Assembly: GCA_036677375.1 (NCBI GenBank)
Contig: JAVBWO010000028.1
Location: 124,001-188,000 of the forward strand
Reading direction: 5' to 3'
Origin: JAVBWO01 sp036677375
GTDB lineage: Bacteria; Bacillota; Dehalobacteriia; UBA4068; UBA4997
Length of the DNA: 64,000 bases
In this document: piece after piece, positions 8,590-17,472 of the stretch
How the letters are laid out: each line of letters begins with the position of its first letter
Position numbering within the stretch: the first letter of the stretch is position 1
The notes under the pieces: model-generated
What the model saw: the letters and a program-made list of their open reading frames with translations, nothing else
Told to the model about the DNA's origin: nothing
Databases searched by the model: none
Program-made: the position numbers and the translations under genes

Positions 8590-9990
8590 ATGAGCAATCT
8601 TTTTGCCTGGCTCCCTTCCGTGGAGGATGTTTTGGAAAGCGAGCCCGTGCATCAACGAGAGGATCTGCCGCGTTCCTTGGTAGCCGACAGCATCCGGGAC
8701 ATCTTGCAAAAATGGCGGGAAGCCATCGCTTCAGGCAAGGATCTGCCCCAGGACAAAGAATCCTTTCGCCAGTGTATCTATGAGGAAGCTGCGCATTTAG
8801 CGGCTAAGCGATTTCGTCCCCGTCTGCGGCCTGTGATTAATGCCACAGGCATTGTGCTCCATACCAATCTGGGGCGGGCGCCTTTGAGCGAAAACGCCCG
8901 CAAGGCGGTGGAAAACGTTGCTGCCGGTTGGTGCAATTTAGAGCTTGATCTGGCAAATGGGCAGCGTTCCAGCCGTTATCAGAACGTGGAAGAACTTTTA
9001 CGCCGCTTAAGCGGCGCCGAGGACTGCCTGGTGGTCAATAATAACGCTGCCGCGGTACTTTTGGCTCTTGATACCATGGCCAGAGGCAAAGAGGGTGTTA
9101 TCTCCAGAGGACAGTTAGTGGAGATCGGCGGCGCTTTCCGGGTGCCGGAAATCATGGAGAAAAGCGGTGTTTTATTAAAAGAGGTAGGTACCACCAATAA
9201 AACCCGCCTCACGGATTATGAAAACGTGATTTGTGAGGAAACAGGACTACTCCTTTTGGTACACCCTAGTAATTTTGTCATGCGGGGCTTTGTGGAGGAG
9301 GTATCCTTAGCCGATCTGGCCGCTCTTGGCAAGGAACACGATATTCCTACCATGTACGATTGGGGCTCCGGTTGCCTCTATCCCTTACGAGAGGCAGGTA
9401 TCGGACAGGAACTGACCTTGAGCGAAGTCATGAAAAGCGGTGTGGATGTAGTGACTTTCAGTGGCGACAAACTATTAGGTGGTCCACAAGCCGGTATTAT
9501 TTTAGGTCGCCGACGTTATATTGAAGCGATGAAGAAAAATCCTCTTACCCGGGCTTTCCGGGTAGGTAAGATGACTTTAGCCGCTTTGGAAGCTACTTTA
9601 AGCAGCTATTTAGACCTGACCAAAACCGCCGCGGAAATTCCCGCTATTCATCTTTTAACCAGAAGCCAAGAAGAAATTGCCTCCTTGGCGGAAGAGATGG
9701 TTCATGCCCTTGTCCCTATTTTGCCGGGCTGGCAAATACGTCAGCGAGTCACCACCAGCGAGGCGGGAGGAGGCTCCATGCCCGAAGTGGAGTTGCCCAC
9801 TGTTGTGGTGGAGATTGCTCCACCCGGCGGCGGTGAAAGCAATATGGCCGCCGCCTTGCGCCAGGGAGATCCCAGTGTTCTTTCTTATATCAGGGAAGGA
9901 TGGATCTGTTTTGATCTGCGTACGGTCTCTCCACATCAAATAAAACTCTTGGTAGAGGCAATCAAAGAGGCGGCGGTGGTTTATGCGTAG
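8590..9990 (+). CDS. selA: L-seryl-tRNA(Sec) selenium transferase
   Basis: PLP enzyme that converts Ser-tRNA(Sec) to Sec-tRNA(Sec) using selenophosphate. The 466 residues match the bacterial family length. Seen: the N-terminal RPVINATGIVLHTNLGRAPL signature, the VVNNNAAAVLLAL segment, and the PLP-lysine motif TFSGDKLLGGPQAG (Lys about residue 294). The start ATG follows AAAGGAG. The 3' end overlaps selB by 8 bp, so the two are translationally coupled. The tRNA(Sec) gene selC was not found in this window. Confidence 0.96.
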   Translation: MSNLFAWLPSVEDVLESEPVHQREDLPRSLVADSIRDILQKWREAIASGKDLPQDKESFRQCIYEEAAHLAAKRFRPRLRPVINATGIVLHTNLGRAPLSENARKAVENVAAGWCNLELDLANGQRSSRYQNVEELLRRLSGAEDCLVVNNNAAAVLLALDTMARGKEGVISRGQLVEIGGAFRVPEIMEKSGVLLKEVGTTNKTRLTDYENVICEETGLLLLVHPSNFVMRGFVEEVSLADLAALGKEHDIPTMYDWGSGCLYPLREAGIGQELTLSEVMKSGVDVVTFSGDKLLGGPQAGIILGRRRYIEAMKKNPLTRAFRVGKMTLAALEATLSSYLDLTKTAAEIPAIHLLTRSQEEIASLAEEMVHALVPILPGWQIRQRVTTSEAGGGSMPEVELPTVVVEIAPPGGGESNMAAALRQGDPSVLSYIREGWICFDLRTVSPHQIKLLVEAIKEAAVVYA

Positions 9991-11878
9991 GATTGTAATC
10001 GGGACGGCGGGACACGTAGATCATGGCAAGACTGCTTTGACTCGGGCGTTGACGGGAGTTGATACCGACCGGCTGGAAGAGGAAAAAAACCGGGGGATTT
10101 CCATCCAGTTGGGCTTTGCTCCTCTTCCCGTGAGTGAAGATATGGTAGCCGGTATCGTGGATGTACCGGGGCATGAAAAATTTATTAAGACGATGCTGGC
10201 AGGCGTCGCCGGCATCGATATGGTGCTTTTGGTGATTGCCGCCGACGAAGGGATCATGCCGCAAACCAGGGAGCACCTGGATATCCTTTCTCTTTTAGGG
10301 GTAGAGCGGGGTATTCTGGTGATCAATAAAGCAGATCTGGTAGACGCGGAATGGCTGGAAATGGTAACAGAAGAGGTTCGGCAAGCTGTGAAGAATACCC
10401 CTTTGGCCAAAGCGCCCGTGGTAAAAGTATCTGCCGTTACCGGCATGGGGTTGCCGGAGTTGAAGGATAAGATTAGGGAGATTGCGGCCATGATTCCGCC
10501 GCGGCCTGCCTCCGGTCAGGCCCGGCTGCCCATCGACCGTTCCTTTTCTTCTACGGGCTTCGGCACAGTGATCACGGGAACTTTGTGGAGCGGACACCTT
10601 GCCTTAGGAGAAGTTATGGAGCTTTGGCCCGGTGGCACACAGGCCAGGATACGAACGTTACAGGTGCACGGCGTCAAGGTGGAAACGGCCAATGCCGGTC
10701 AGCGGGTAGCCGTTAATCTGGCTGGCATCGAGGTGCCGCAAGCCCCCAGAGGGGGCTGGTTGGCTGCCAAGGGGCTTTTGAATCCTTCCTATCGGCTGGA
10801 TGTTGATTTTCAGCTTTTGGAGAGTGCCAAAGCGCTGTCCCAGCGGAGCCGGGTGCGGCTGCATCATGGCACTGCGGAGATTTTAGGACGTGTGCAGCTT
10901 TTGGACCGGGAAGAGCTGACTCCAGGCGAAAGCTGTTATGCACAGATCGCTTTGGAAGAACCTATCACAGCCGTACGGGGCGACCGCTTTGTCATTCGCA
11001 GCTATTCCCCTATGGTGACCATTGGGGGCGGCAAGATTTTGGAAGGTCAGGCGCAGCATCATAAGCGTTATCATGATGAAGTGATGGAAGCAATGGCACT
11101 GAAAGCTGTGGGTAGCCCAGCGGAGCTTTTTGTTGCTACTTTGGAGGAAACGGCGCCGTATCTTTTGACCACCAAAGAGATTCTGACTGCCGCCGGTTTA
11201 AGTGAGGGCGATTTTGCAGCCTGCCGGGAAGAGATCTTCCAAAACAAAGAAACCCTTATGATCAGCCAGGAAGACCAACTTTGGCTGGCAGTCAGGCGGG
11301 AGCAATCTTTTATAGAACAAGTGGGAAAAACTTTGACAGATTACCATAAACAATACTTTCTTCGTCCCGGCATGTCCAAGGAAGAATTGCGTACCCGGCT
11401 CTTTGGGGGTATTCCCTTAAAACCTTTTCAACAGCTTTTGCGCTATTGGGCGCAAACGGGCAAAATTGCTTTAACAGAACAAACAGTAGGGTTGCCTCAA
11501 TTTATGCCGGCGCCGACGCCGGAGCTCATCGCTTGGAGAGAGAAGACGGTTGCTTGGTTGGGAAAAGAACCCTATAGTCCCCCTGCCTGGAGCGAACTGA
11601 CAGACTCCCTGCCGCCTGCCCTGCGGAGTGAAGCCTACCTTTGGTTGGTCGGGTCAGGTATTGCGGTAAGAATAGCAGAGGATATGGTCTGGTCTGCAAA
11701 GGCCGTAGCGGCTGCCAAAGAACGAATAGCCAGCCATATTAAAGAAACAGGCAGCATTTCTTTAGCAGGTGTGCGGGATCTTTTGCAAACCTCTCGTAAA
11801 TATGCGTTGCCTTTCTTAGAATATTTGGATACTGTGAAATTTACCAAACGAAAAGGGGAGGAGCGGGTTTTATTCTAA
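9983..11878 (+). CDS. selB: selenocysteine-specific elongation factor SelB
   Basis: GTPase that delivers Sec-tRNA(Sec) to UGA codons preceding a SECIS hairpin. The 631 residues begin with the G1 motif GHVDHGKTALTRAL, then DVPGHEKFIKTM (G3) and NKADLVD (G4). EF-Tu-like domains II-III follow (FSSTGFGTVITGTLWSG), and a C-terminal winged-helix array for SECIS binding ends in LQTSRKYALPFLEYLD. It overlaps selA. The presence of selA-selB implies that the organism makes selenoproteins; none is evident in the window. Confidence 0.96.
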   Translation: MRRIVIGTAGHVDHGKTALTRALTGVDTDRLEEEKNRGISIQLGFAPLPVSEDMVAGIVDVPGHEKFIKTMLAGVAGIDMVLLVIAADEGIMPQTREHLDILSLLGVERGILVINKADLVDAEWLEMVTEEVRQAVKNTPLAKAPVVKVSAVTGMGLPELKDKIREIAAMIPPRPASGQARLPIDRSFSSTGFGTVITGTLWSGHLALGEVMELWPGGTQARIRTLQVHGVKVETANAGQRVAVNLAGIEVPQAPRGGWLAAKGLLNPSYRLDVDFQLLESAKALSQRSRVRLHHGTAEILGRVQLLDREELTPGESCYAQIALEEPITAVRGDRFVIRSYSPMVTIGGGKILEGQAQHHKRYHDEVMEAMALKAVGSPAELFVATLEETAPYLLTTKEILTAAGLSEGDFAACREEIFQNKETLMISQEDQLWLAVRREQSFIEQVGKTLTDYHKQYFLRPGMSKEELRTRLFGGIPLKPFQQLLRYWAQTGKIALTEQTVGLPQFMPAPTPELIAWREKTVAWLGKEPYSPPAWSELTDSLPPALRSEAYLWLVGSGIAVRIAEDMVWSAKAVAAAKERIASHIKETGSISLAGVRDLLQTSRKYALPFLEYLDTVKFTKRKGEERVLF

Positions 11879-12187
11879 ACAAAGAGCCTGCAAAAACAGA
11901 AGAATATGATTTATCATAATTTCTGCTTTCCTTTGAACAAATGTGAATAAATAAATTTATAAAATAGTCCCGGGATTGATCTGTCGGAAAAGGGATAGCC
12001 AAAAATTCAAGGATGTGCTATGCTTGTGCGTAGACCGTTTTTGAGTTCTAATAAATTGGTCAACGGGACAAGCAAAGGATGATTCCCTGTTGATAAAGTA
12101 AATGAGGCGGCGGGAAAACGGTTATTAGAGTATCAGCATTGATGGTTTTTCAGATACAGATTTTAAAGAAACAAAGGAGGATTTAGC
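11879..12187 (+). other. selB to DUF1015 spacer, no gene seen
   Basis: 309 bp of lower GC without a credible ORF, tRNA or strong terminator. It ends with AAAGGAGG before the next ATG. It was checked for a selC-like long-acceptor tRNA; none was seen. Confidence 0.5.
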
Positions 12188-13492
12188 ATGACTGTTTATG
12201 ATTGGAGCAGATTCGGATTTCACATCCCGGAAATTCTGTTGCCCAAGGAAGGAACGGATTACAGCCGCTGGGCCGTAGTGGCCTGCGACCAGTATACTTC
12301 CGAACCGGAATACTGGGACGAGGTGGAAAAAATCGTTGGTGATGCGCCTTCCACCTTACGTTTAATGCTGCCTGAGCTTTATCTGGAAAAACCAGGAGAA
12401 GCGGAACGCATTGCGGAAATACGCAAAAACATGAAAAAGTATATGGAATCTGGCATCTTACGTCAGTTGGCGCCGGGCTGCATTTTGGTAAGAAGAACAG
12501 CAGAAGGCCGCAACCGCTTGGGCTTGGTTATTGCGGTGGATCTGGAAAGCTATGATTACAATAAAGGGTCGCAGTCTTTGATCCGCGCCACGGAAGGAAC
12601 CGTAGTTTCTCGCATCCCGCCACGCCTGAGAATCCGTGACGGCGCGCCTTTGGAATTACCTCATATCCTGATTCTGATTGACGATCCCGAAAAATCTGTT
12701 ATTGAGCCTTTGGAAAAAATAACCGCCCAAAAGGTGTATGATACGGACCTGATGATGGCAGGTGGTCATGTTACGGGCTATTTCATCCCGGAAAAAGATT
12801 TGCGCGGCGCGCAGGAAGCGCTTAGTGTTCTTTTAGATGCCGCTGAGGAAAAATACGGTGCAGGCAAAGCAATTTTCCAGGCGATGGGAGACGGCAACCA
12901 TTCGTTGGCTACCGCCAAAGCAAACTGGGAAAACTTGAAAAAGCAACTTTCCCCCGAAGAAGCCAAGAATCATCCTGCCCGCTATGCTTTGTGCGAGATC
13001 GAAAATGTGCATGATGATGGCATCGTCTTTGAGCCTATTCATCGGGTCGTGTTTGGCAAAGACGGGAAAAGCGGCAAAGATATCGTCAATGCTTTGGTTG
13101 CCGTGCTGGCTACACAAAACGGCGGCGCCGGTTTGGCGCCGGAAGGCGCCGTGGCCCCGGCCAGCACCTTTGCATTGCCTTATCTTACCGTGGAGGGCAA
13201 TGGAACCATCCTGGTGGATCGGCCCAGCCAAAAACTGGAAGTTGGCGTTTTGCAGGCAGGTATAGATGCCCTAGTTGCGCAAGGTATTGTTGAAGTGGAC
13301 TATATTCACGGCAGCAAAGCGGTGGAATCTCTCGCCACCCGTCCCGGCAATGCCGGCTTTACCCTGCCCGCTATGGACAAAGCCATGTTGTTCCCGGCGG
13401 TAGCGGCTGACGGCGCCCTGCCTCGGAAAACGTTTTCCATGGGTGAAGCCAATGAAAAACGTTACTATATTGAAGGCCGCAAGATTTTGTAA
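12188..13492 (+). CDS. DUF1015 family protein
   Basis: A 434-residue cytosolic protein of the DUF1015 family. The characteristic opening is HIPEILLPKEGTDYSRWAVVACDQYTSEPEYW, followed by the central MGDGNHSLATAKANWE segment (around residue 235-250), which family alignments place at the conserved core, and a C-terminal FTLPAMDKAMLFPAV region. Biochemical function is not established; related proteins are often annotated as HTH proteins or putative phosphatases without proof. AAAGGAGG lies 7-8 bases before the ATG. It is a single gene with its own terminator. Confidence 0.85.
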   Translation: MTVYDWSRFGFHIPEILLPKEGTDYSRWAVVACDQYTSEPEYWDEVEKIVGDAPSTLRLMLPELYLEKPGEAERIAEIRKNMKKYMESGILRQLAPGCILVRRTAEGRNRLGLVIAVDLESYDYNKGSQSLIRATEGTVVSRIPPRLRIRDGAPLELPHILILIDDPEKSVIEPLEKITAQKVYDTDLMMAGGHVTGYFIPEKDLRGAQEALSVLLDAAEEKYGAGKAIFQAMGDGNHSLATAKANWENLKKQLSPEEAKNHPARYALCEIENVHDDGIVFEPIHRVVFGKDGKSGKDIVNALVAVLATQNGGAGLAPEGAVAPASTFALPYLTVEGNGTILVDRPSQKLEVGVLQAGIDALVAQGIVEVDYIHGSKAVESLATRPGNAGFTLPAMDKAMLFPAVAADGALPRKTFSMGEANEKRYYIEGRKIL

Positions 13493-13545
13493 TTGATACA
13501 AGGTTAGCTCAAGAAAAGCCTGCGTGGGATATGACTGAAAAAATC

Positions 13546-13582
13546 AAAAGTCCCTGCTGTTTAAAAAACGGCAGGGACTTTT
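13546..13582. terminator. bidirectional terminator between DUF1015 and alcohol dehydrogenase genes
   Basis: A perfect 12-bp stem AAAAGTCCCTGC / GCAGGGACTTTT whose 13-base loop can pair further. The stem ends are A-rich and T-rich, giving termination on both strands for the converging genes. Confidence 0.85.
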
Positions 13583-13603
13583 AGCAGGATATCAGGATTG
13601 GTA

Positions 13604-14812
13604 TTACAAGGTCATAGCCAGCTGGTAAATGTTGATGATGTCCTGTTTGTTCAGAACCTGCAGGGTGCCAATCTTTCTTTTACCAAAGAATGCACATTTC
13701 TCGGAAATGTCCTCAATCTGTTCTTGGGTCAAGGTTGGAGTGCTGTTCGCCGCCAGGAGCTGCCGAAGGGTAACAGGCATTCTCAGGGAAGCAAAAAAGG
13801 CTTCGGTTTTTTTGATGCCTTCTAAAGCCGTTTCCTCTGGATGGAGATAATCGGCTTCACAGTGCCATACATTGACGGCATATTTTACAAAACGCCAGAC
13901 AGCTTTGGGCATGACATAGCGAGCCCAGGAGCCCCAAATGGCCGAAAGCCCGGCGCCATGGGCAACATCAAGCAACCCGGAAAGCTCGTGTTCCAGTTGG
14001 TGAGTGGCAAAGTCCATGCTGCGACCTAAGCCGGTCAGATCATTGTGGGAAAGACTGCCCGCCCACATGATTTCTGAGCGGGCTTCATAATTAGAAGGAT
14101 CGACCAAAGCCAAGGGGCCGTTTTTGATCATCGTGGCCAAAACCGCTTCCGCCAGACGGTCGGTAAGATCGGTATCATTTTCCGGGCCAAAGTAACGCTC
14201 CATGGTATGCATCATGATATCTACGATGCCGCAGGCCGTTTGATAAGGCGGCAAGCTATAAGTGAGTTCTGGATTCATAATAGCAAAGACTGGCCGGGAA
14301 TTTTGACAAAGAGCGCCCCGTTTCAGCCAGCCGCCGGAATATTCATCATTGGTCAGTACCATGGATTTGCTGGTTTCACTGCCGGATGCTGCGATGGTAA
14401 GAATCACTGCGACAGGAATGGTTTTGGCAGGAGTTGCTTTCTTATCGAAAAAGTCCCAGACGTCGCCGTCGTAACATGCGCCCAGACCGGATATTTTACC
14501 GCAGTCCACGACGCTGCCGCCGCCTACCGCTAAGATCAGGTCAATACCTTCTGCCCGAATGAGGGCAATCACCTCTCTGGTAAAGGAAAGACGTGGATTG
14601 GGACTAACGCCTCCCTTGGTGACAAAGCCGAGTTCTGCTTCCCGCAGGGAAGCCTCCACCCGGCCGATCAAACCGGATTTTAGCGCGCTTTGCCCGCCGT
14701 AAAGCACCAGCACCTTACTGGCGCCTGCCGCTTTGGCCGCCTCACCGGCTTTGCTTTCCGTATTTTTGCCAAAAATGATCTTGGTTGGAACCTGGTAAAC
14801 GAATCGTTCCAT
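13604..14812 (-). CDS. iron-containing alcohol dehydrogenase
   Basis: NAD(P)-dependent group III (Fe-type) alcohol dehydrogenase of 402 residues, similar to butanol dehydrogenase BdhA/YugJ. Visible are the dinucleotide-binding motif LAVGGGSVVDCGK, the segment AASGSETSKSMVLTN, and the metal-ligand region THQLEHELSGLLDVAHGAGLS with its histidines. Probable role is aldehyde/alcohol interconversion during fermentation; the physiological substrate is not predictable. The ATG is preceded by CAGGAGGC. It is followed on the same strand by no close partner and is upstream-adjacent to tadA. Confidence 0.9.
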   Translation of the reverse strand: MERFVYQVPTKIIFGKNTESKAGEAAKAAGASKVLVLYGGQSALKSGLIGRVEASLREAELGFVTKGGVSPNPRLSFTREVIALIRAEGIDLILAVGGGSVVDCGKISGLGACYDGDVWDFFDKKATPAKTIPVAVILTIAASGSETSKSMVLTNDEYSGGWLKRGALCQNSRPVFAIMNPELTYSLPPYQTACGIVDIMMHTMERYFGPENDTDLTDRLAEAVLATMIKNGPLALVDPSNYEARSEIMWAGSLSHNDLTGLGRSMDFATHQLEHELSGLLDVAHGAGLSAIWGSWARYVMPKAVWRFVKYAVNVWHCEADYLHPEETALEGIKKTEAFFASLRMPVTLRQLLAANSTPTLTQEQIEDISEKCAFFGKRKIGTLQVLNKQDIINIYQLAMTL

Positions 14813-14846
14813 GCTTTTGCCTCCTGCTTGTTTGATTTGATTTATG

Positions 14847-15317
14847 CTATTTTATTTCATTGCGTCTGCTCCGGAAGAAATCCTGTAATAATTTGCCGCA
14901 TTCGGCTTCTTTCATCCCTCCTATCACCTGAACCCGGTGATTCAGCAAAGGAGAATGTGTAATATTAAAAAGGCTACCGGCGGCGCCGGCTTTGCTGTCG
15001 GGCGCTCCGTAAACCAAAGCGCCGAGTTGTGCTTGTACCATCGCACCCGCGCACATAGGACAAGGCTCTAAAGTAACATAAAGGGTACAATCCTTCAGCC
15101 GCCAATGTCCCAAGGACTGCGCAGCCTGCCGTAAGGCGATCATCTCGGCGTGAAGCGTGGCGTCATTGCCGCTTTCCGTAAGATTCATGCCTTGGCCGAC
15201 GATCTGACCGTTATGATTGACGACGAGGGCCCCTACGGGGATTTCGCCTTTTTGTGCGGCCTCTTTGGCTAATTGGATAGCGGCCTCCATAAAAAAACCA
15301 TGGCGCACTGGTGCCAT
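14847..15317 (-). CDS. tadA: tRNA-specific adenosine deaminase
   Basis: Zinc-dependent enzyme that converts A34 to inosine in tRNA-Arg(ACG). The 156 residues have the deaminase zinc motifs HAE (Glu is the proton shuttle) and PCPMCAGAM. The downstream YGAPDSKAGAAGSLFNI segment is typical of TadA rather than cytidine deaminase. The start at 15317 has GGAGG just upstream; a second Met at codon 10 is an alternative. Transcribed toward the alcohol dehydrogenase gene, 34 bp away. Confidence 0.94.
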   Translation of the reverse strand: MAPVRHGFFMEAAIQLAKEAAQKGEIPVGALVVNHNGQIVGQGMNLTESGNDATLHAEMIALRQAAQSLGHWRLKDCTLYVTLEPCPMCAGAMVQAQLGALVYGAPDSKAGAAGSLFNITHSPLLNHRVQVIGGMKEAECGKLLQDFFRSRRNEIK

Positions 15318-15395
15318 TTTAACGCCTCCATGTTTATATTTGAATTACAAAAAAATACATTTTTTTATATTATATCATAAAAAATGATTCACACA

Positions 15396-15424
15396 TTGAC
15401 AAATATTCTTTTGGATTGTACTAT
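15396..15424 (+). promoter_or_regulatory. promoter of the host tRNA-Ser gene
   Basis: A perfect TTGACA at 15396-15401, 17-bp spacing, and TACTAT at 15419-15424 (or TATAAC at 15422). It lies 47 bp upstream of the broken tRNA-Ser gene and now reads through the left end of the element into the intact tRNA-Ser at 15650. Confidence 0.65.
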
Positions 15425-15470
15425 AACTATGTACCTTTAATTTTTTATCAAAAAGAAAAGCACTAAATAT

Positions 15471-15513
15471 GGAGAGGTATCGAAGTGGTCATAACGGGGC
15501 TGACTCGAAATCA
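15471..15513 (+). pseudogene. 5' half of a split host tRNA-Ser(CGA)
   Basis: The 43 bases GGAGAGG...CTGACTCGAAATCA form the 5' acceptor strand, D arm and anticodon arm of tRNA-Ser(CGA), then break off into unrelated sequence. The matching 3' half (acceptor strand CCTCTCC) lies at 20002-20060. The acceptor strands GGAGAGG/CCTCTCC are complementary to each other and differ from the intact tRNA at 15650, showing they were one gene. Confidence 0.85.
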
Positions 15514-15535
15514 AAACCGTTTTTCGTAAGCCTCT

Positions 15536-15616
15536 GCTCGGAAAGCCTTGATATGACTGGGTTTTTCGGGGTTTTACAATTTCATATTTTACTCGTTCTC
15601 CCCATCTGTTCTCCCC
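15536..15616. repeat. left-end repeat cluster (probable integrase arm sites)
   Basis: GTTCTCCCC occurs twice (15595-15603, 15608-15616). A 25-bp segment at 15536-15560 (GCTCG..A..CCTTGAT..ACTGG) matches 21 of 25 bases at 19911-19935 near the right end. The same repeats near both att cores fit arm-type binding sites of a lambda-type integrase. Confidence 0.55.
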
Positions 15617-15649
15617 AATTTCTGAGGTGAGCTGATGTGAGAAATATAC

Positions 15650-15738
15650 GGAGCGGTATCGAAGTGGTCATAACGGGACTGACTCGAAATCAGTTGAACC
15701 GCAAGGTTCCGTGGGTTCGAATCCCACCCGCTCCGCCA
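15650..15738 (+). tRNA. tRNA-Ser(CGA), intact, carried inside the element
   Basis: An 89-nt class II tRNA with acceptor GGAGCGG/CCGCTCC, anticodon stem ACTGA/TCAGT with loop CTCGAAA (anticodon CGA, reading UCG), a long variable arm (GAACCGCAAGGTTC), T arm GTGGGTTCGAATCCCAC and an encoded CCA. It lies about 136 bp inside the left end of the element that broke the host copy, and it differs from the host copy in acceptor and variable arm. It is followed by a terminator. It probably compensates for the lost host gene. Confidence 0.93.
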
Positions 15739-15741
15739 TCG

Positions 15742-15778
15742 AAAAGCCAGTAACCATGCGGGGTTGCTGGCTTTTTCT
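15742..15778 (+). terminator. intrinsic terminator after tRNA-Ser
   Basis: AAAGCCAGTAACC pairs with GGTTGCTGGCTTT (13 bp, one G-U) around a 6-base loop, followed by TTCTTT. Confidence 0.8.
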
Positions 15779-15843
15779 TTATGCCGGAATGGTGTTCTGA
15801 GCGGACTTTTTCGCTGTTCTCTCCATTTTTCTGGAGAGAACGG

Positions 15844-16998
15844 CTACTGCACTGCAAGTCCCAAGCCATTAAGCATTGCGTCAGCCGAAGAAATCTTTGA
15901 ATTGTAATCGAGATGCGCATAGATGTTTGCCGTGGTCGAGAAATCGCTGTGTCCGAGCCAGTCCTGAATCTGCTTCATGGGAACGCCGTTTGCAAGCATG
16001 AGCGAGGCGCAGCTATGTCTCAAATCGTGAAATCTGATCTCTCGAAGCTCATTTGCCCGAAGCAGCTTGCGGAAGCTCTCTGTAACATAATGGGGCTTGA
16101 TCAGATCGCCAATCTCGTTGATACAGACATATTCCTGATATTCCCTGATGTAGGACCGCCCACAAAGTCTGCGGTTTTCCGCCTGCTCTTCCTTGAGTGC
16201 CAGCAACCGCGTTTTCACAAACGGAACAAGCGGCAGCGTTCTCATGCTGGACTTTGTCTTCGTCGTATCGGAGGCAACCAGCGTAAGCTTTCCGTCAATA
16301 TCGCATGAAGTAACGGTATGTCGGATGGTCAGTGTGTCATGCTCAAAGTCAATGGCATCCCATTTCAATCCGATTGCCTCACTTCTGCGAAGACCGTAAA
16401 AAGCCCCAAACAAGATCGGGATTTCCAGCTTGGTTCCTTTCGATGCAGCGAATAAAGCGTTCATTTCATCTGCATCGTAGAAGCTCCCGACAAAGTGTTC
16501 TTTCTTAGGTCTCTCCACCTTGTCTGCCGGATTGACAGGGATCAAATCCATCTTCACGGCATATTTCAAAGCCTTGTGAATATTTGCGTGGTAGTGGATG
16601 ACGGAACAAGCACTGACTCGATCAAGCTCTTTCAGATAGAAGTCCTGAATATCCTTCGCGGTCAAACCTTGAAGGGTTGTCTTCTTTTCGCGGAAATAAG
16701 GAGAGATAACACGCTTCACCATGTTGGTATAAGAAGCGTATGTCGGAACTGCAATGGAGCTTTTCACGACACGAAGCCATTGCTCCATAAAGTCTGCAAA
16801 AAGGATTTCGCTTGTCACCGGCTCATCCGGCTGAAAGGTACGGCGTTTCTCAGCAAGAATTGCCTCAGCCCGTTTCTTGTTGCCCTTCACAGTTAAGCCG
16901 GTTGACATCCATTTGGTCTTTCGATTCCCAAGAGAATCATTATAGTTTAGTACAGCATAAAAATAGCCATTCTTCTCACGAAGATGCCCTGCTACCAT
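15844..16998 (-). CDS. int: tyrosine recombinase / integrase
   Basis: A 384-residue phage-type integrase. It has an N-terminal AP2-like arm-binding domain (GYFYAVLNYNDSLGNRKTKWMSTGL), a SAM-like core-binding domain (about residues 65-150) and a C-terminal catalytic domain with Arg in GLRRSEAIGLKW, then HDLRHSCASLMLANG (H-x-x-R), WLGHSDFSTT and the nucleophile in ANIYAHL. The start at 16998 is preferred because GAAGGAGG precedes it; the frame is open about 300 bp further upstream without a better site. It likely catalyses integration into tRNA-Ser. It lies 125 bp from xis. Confidence 0.93.
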   Translation of the reverse strand: MVAGHLREKNGYFYAVLNYNDSLGNRKTKWMSTGLTVKGNKKRAEAILAEKRRTFQPDEPVTSEILFADFMEQWLRVVKSSIAVPTYASYTNMVKRVISPYFREKKTTLQGLTAKDIQDFYLKELDRVSACSVIHYHANIHKALKYAVKMDLIPVNPADKVERPKKEHFVGSFYDADEMNALFAASKGTKLEIPILFGAFYGLRRSEAIGLKWDAIDFEHDTLTIRHTVTSCDIDGKLTLVASDTTKTKSSMRTLPLVPFVKTRLLALKEEQAENRRLCGRSYIREYQEYVCINEIGDLIKPHYVTESFRKLLRANELREIRFHDLRHSCASLMLANGVPMKQIQDWLGHSDFSTTANIYAHLDYNSKISSADAMLNGLGLAVQ

Positions 16999-17020
16999 AA
17001 AAATACCTCCTTCTTCGCAG

Positions 17021-17042
17021 CAGAGACACCTACCGTCAACTG
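17021..17042. repeat. 22-bp inverted repeat, copy 1 (upstream of int)
   Basis: The 22 bases starting CAGAGACACCTACCG are found as a perfect reverse complement at 19746-19767. This copy lies just upstream of the integrase Shine-Dalgarno. It contains TTGACG on the minus strand and may be an operator or promoter element bound by an element-encoded DNA-binding protein. Confidence 0.7.
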
Positions 17043-17122
17043 GGAACCTATTATACCAGAACCGGGTTCGAATTGGAGGACCTCTGTGCAATTCTTTTTT
17101 GTAAACTTTCCGAGTCCAAAAC

Positions 17123-17368
17123 TTATGCGTTTGCCACTTCTTGCAGCTCTGCACATCCAATGGACAGGTAAGTGAAAAGGTGAGCCTTCGGAATACGATA
17201 GGCTCTGCCGACCTTGAGGCAGCAGACTTTTCCTTCTCTGAGGATGCGATAACCTGTTTTTGTGCTGATGCCGAGGATTTCACACATCTGTTCAATGTTC
17301 ATGACGTCCGGGTATTCCTTGAGCATCAATTTGTATGCGTCCCTCTGTGTGATCGTAGTTGTATTCAC
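17123..17368 (-). CDS. xis: excisionase-family DNA-binding protein
   Basis: An 81-residue protein with a MerR/excisionase-type winged helix (MNIEQMCEILGISTKTGYRILREGKVCCLKVGRAYRIPKA at its core), the HTH_17 family used by Xis proteins of integrative elements. A GTG start at 17368 is chosen since AAGGAGGTGAG sits 5 bases upstream; the longer open frame runs through a perfect hairpin (17411-17443) and a leader ORF and is unlikely to be translated. Together with int it forms the recombination module; it probably bends the att DNA and directs excision. Confidence 0.85.
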   Translation of the reverse strand: MNTTTITQRDAYKLMLKEYPDVMNIEQMCEILGISTKTGYRILREGKVCCLKVGRAYRIPKAHLFTYLSIGCAELQEVANA

Positions 17369-17410
17369 CCGTCTCACCTCCTTCGTGATTTTTTGCTTAT
17401 CAGCAAAAGG

Positions 17411-17443
17411 ATGCGCAGCAGTCTTTGTCGGACTGCTGCGCAT
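17411..17443 (-). terminator. attenuator-like hairpin upstream of xis-int
   Basis: A perfect 13-bp stem ATGCGCAGCAGTC / GACTGCTGCGCAT with a 7-base loop, followed on the minus strand by CCTTTT. It lies between a short leader ORF and the xis start, an arrangement typical of transcription attenuation. Confidence 0.6.
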
Positions 17444-17472
17444 AGTTTTCATTGATAAATTTTCCAGCATAT

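Noticed and set aside
11879..12187. selC gene expected beside selB
   Set aside because: No long acceptor/T stem, no UCA anticodon arm and no 3' GTTCGA-type T loop were found in the spacer.
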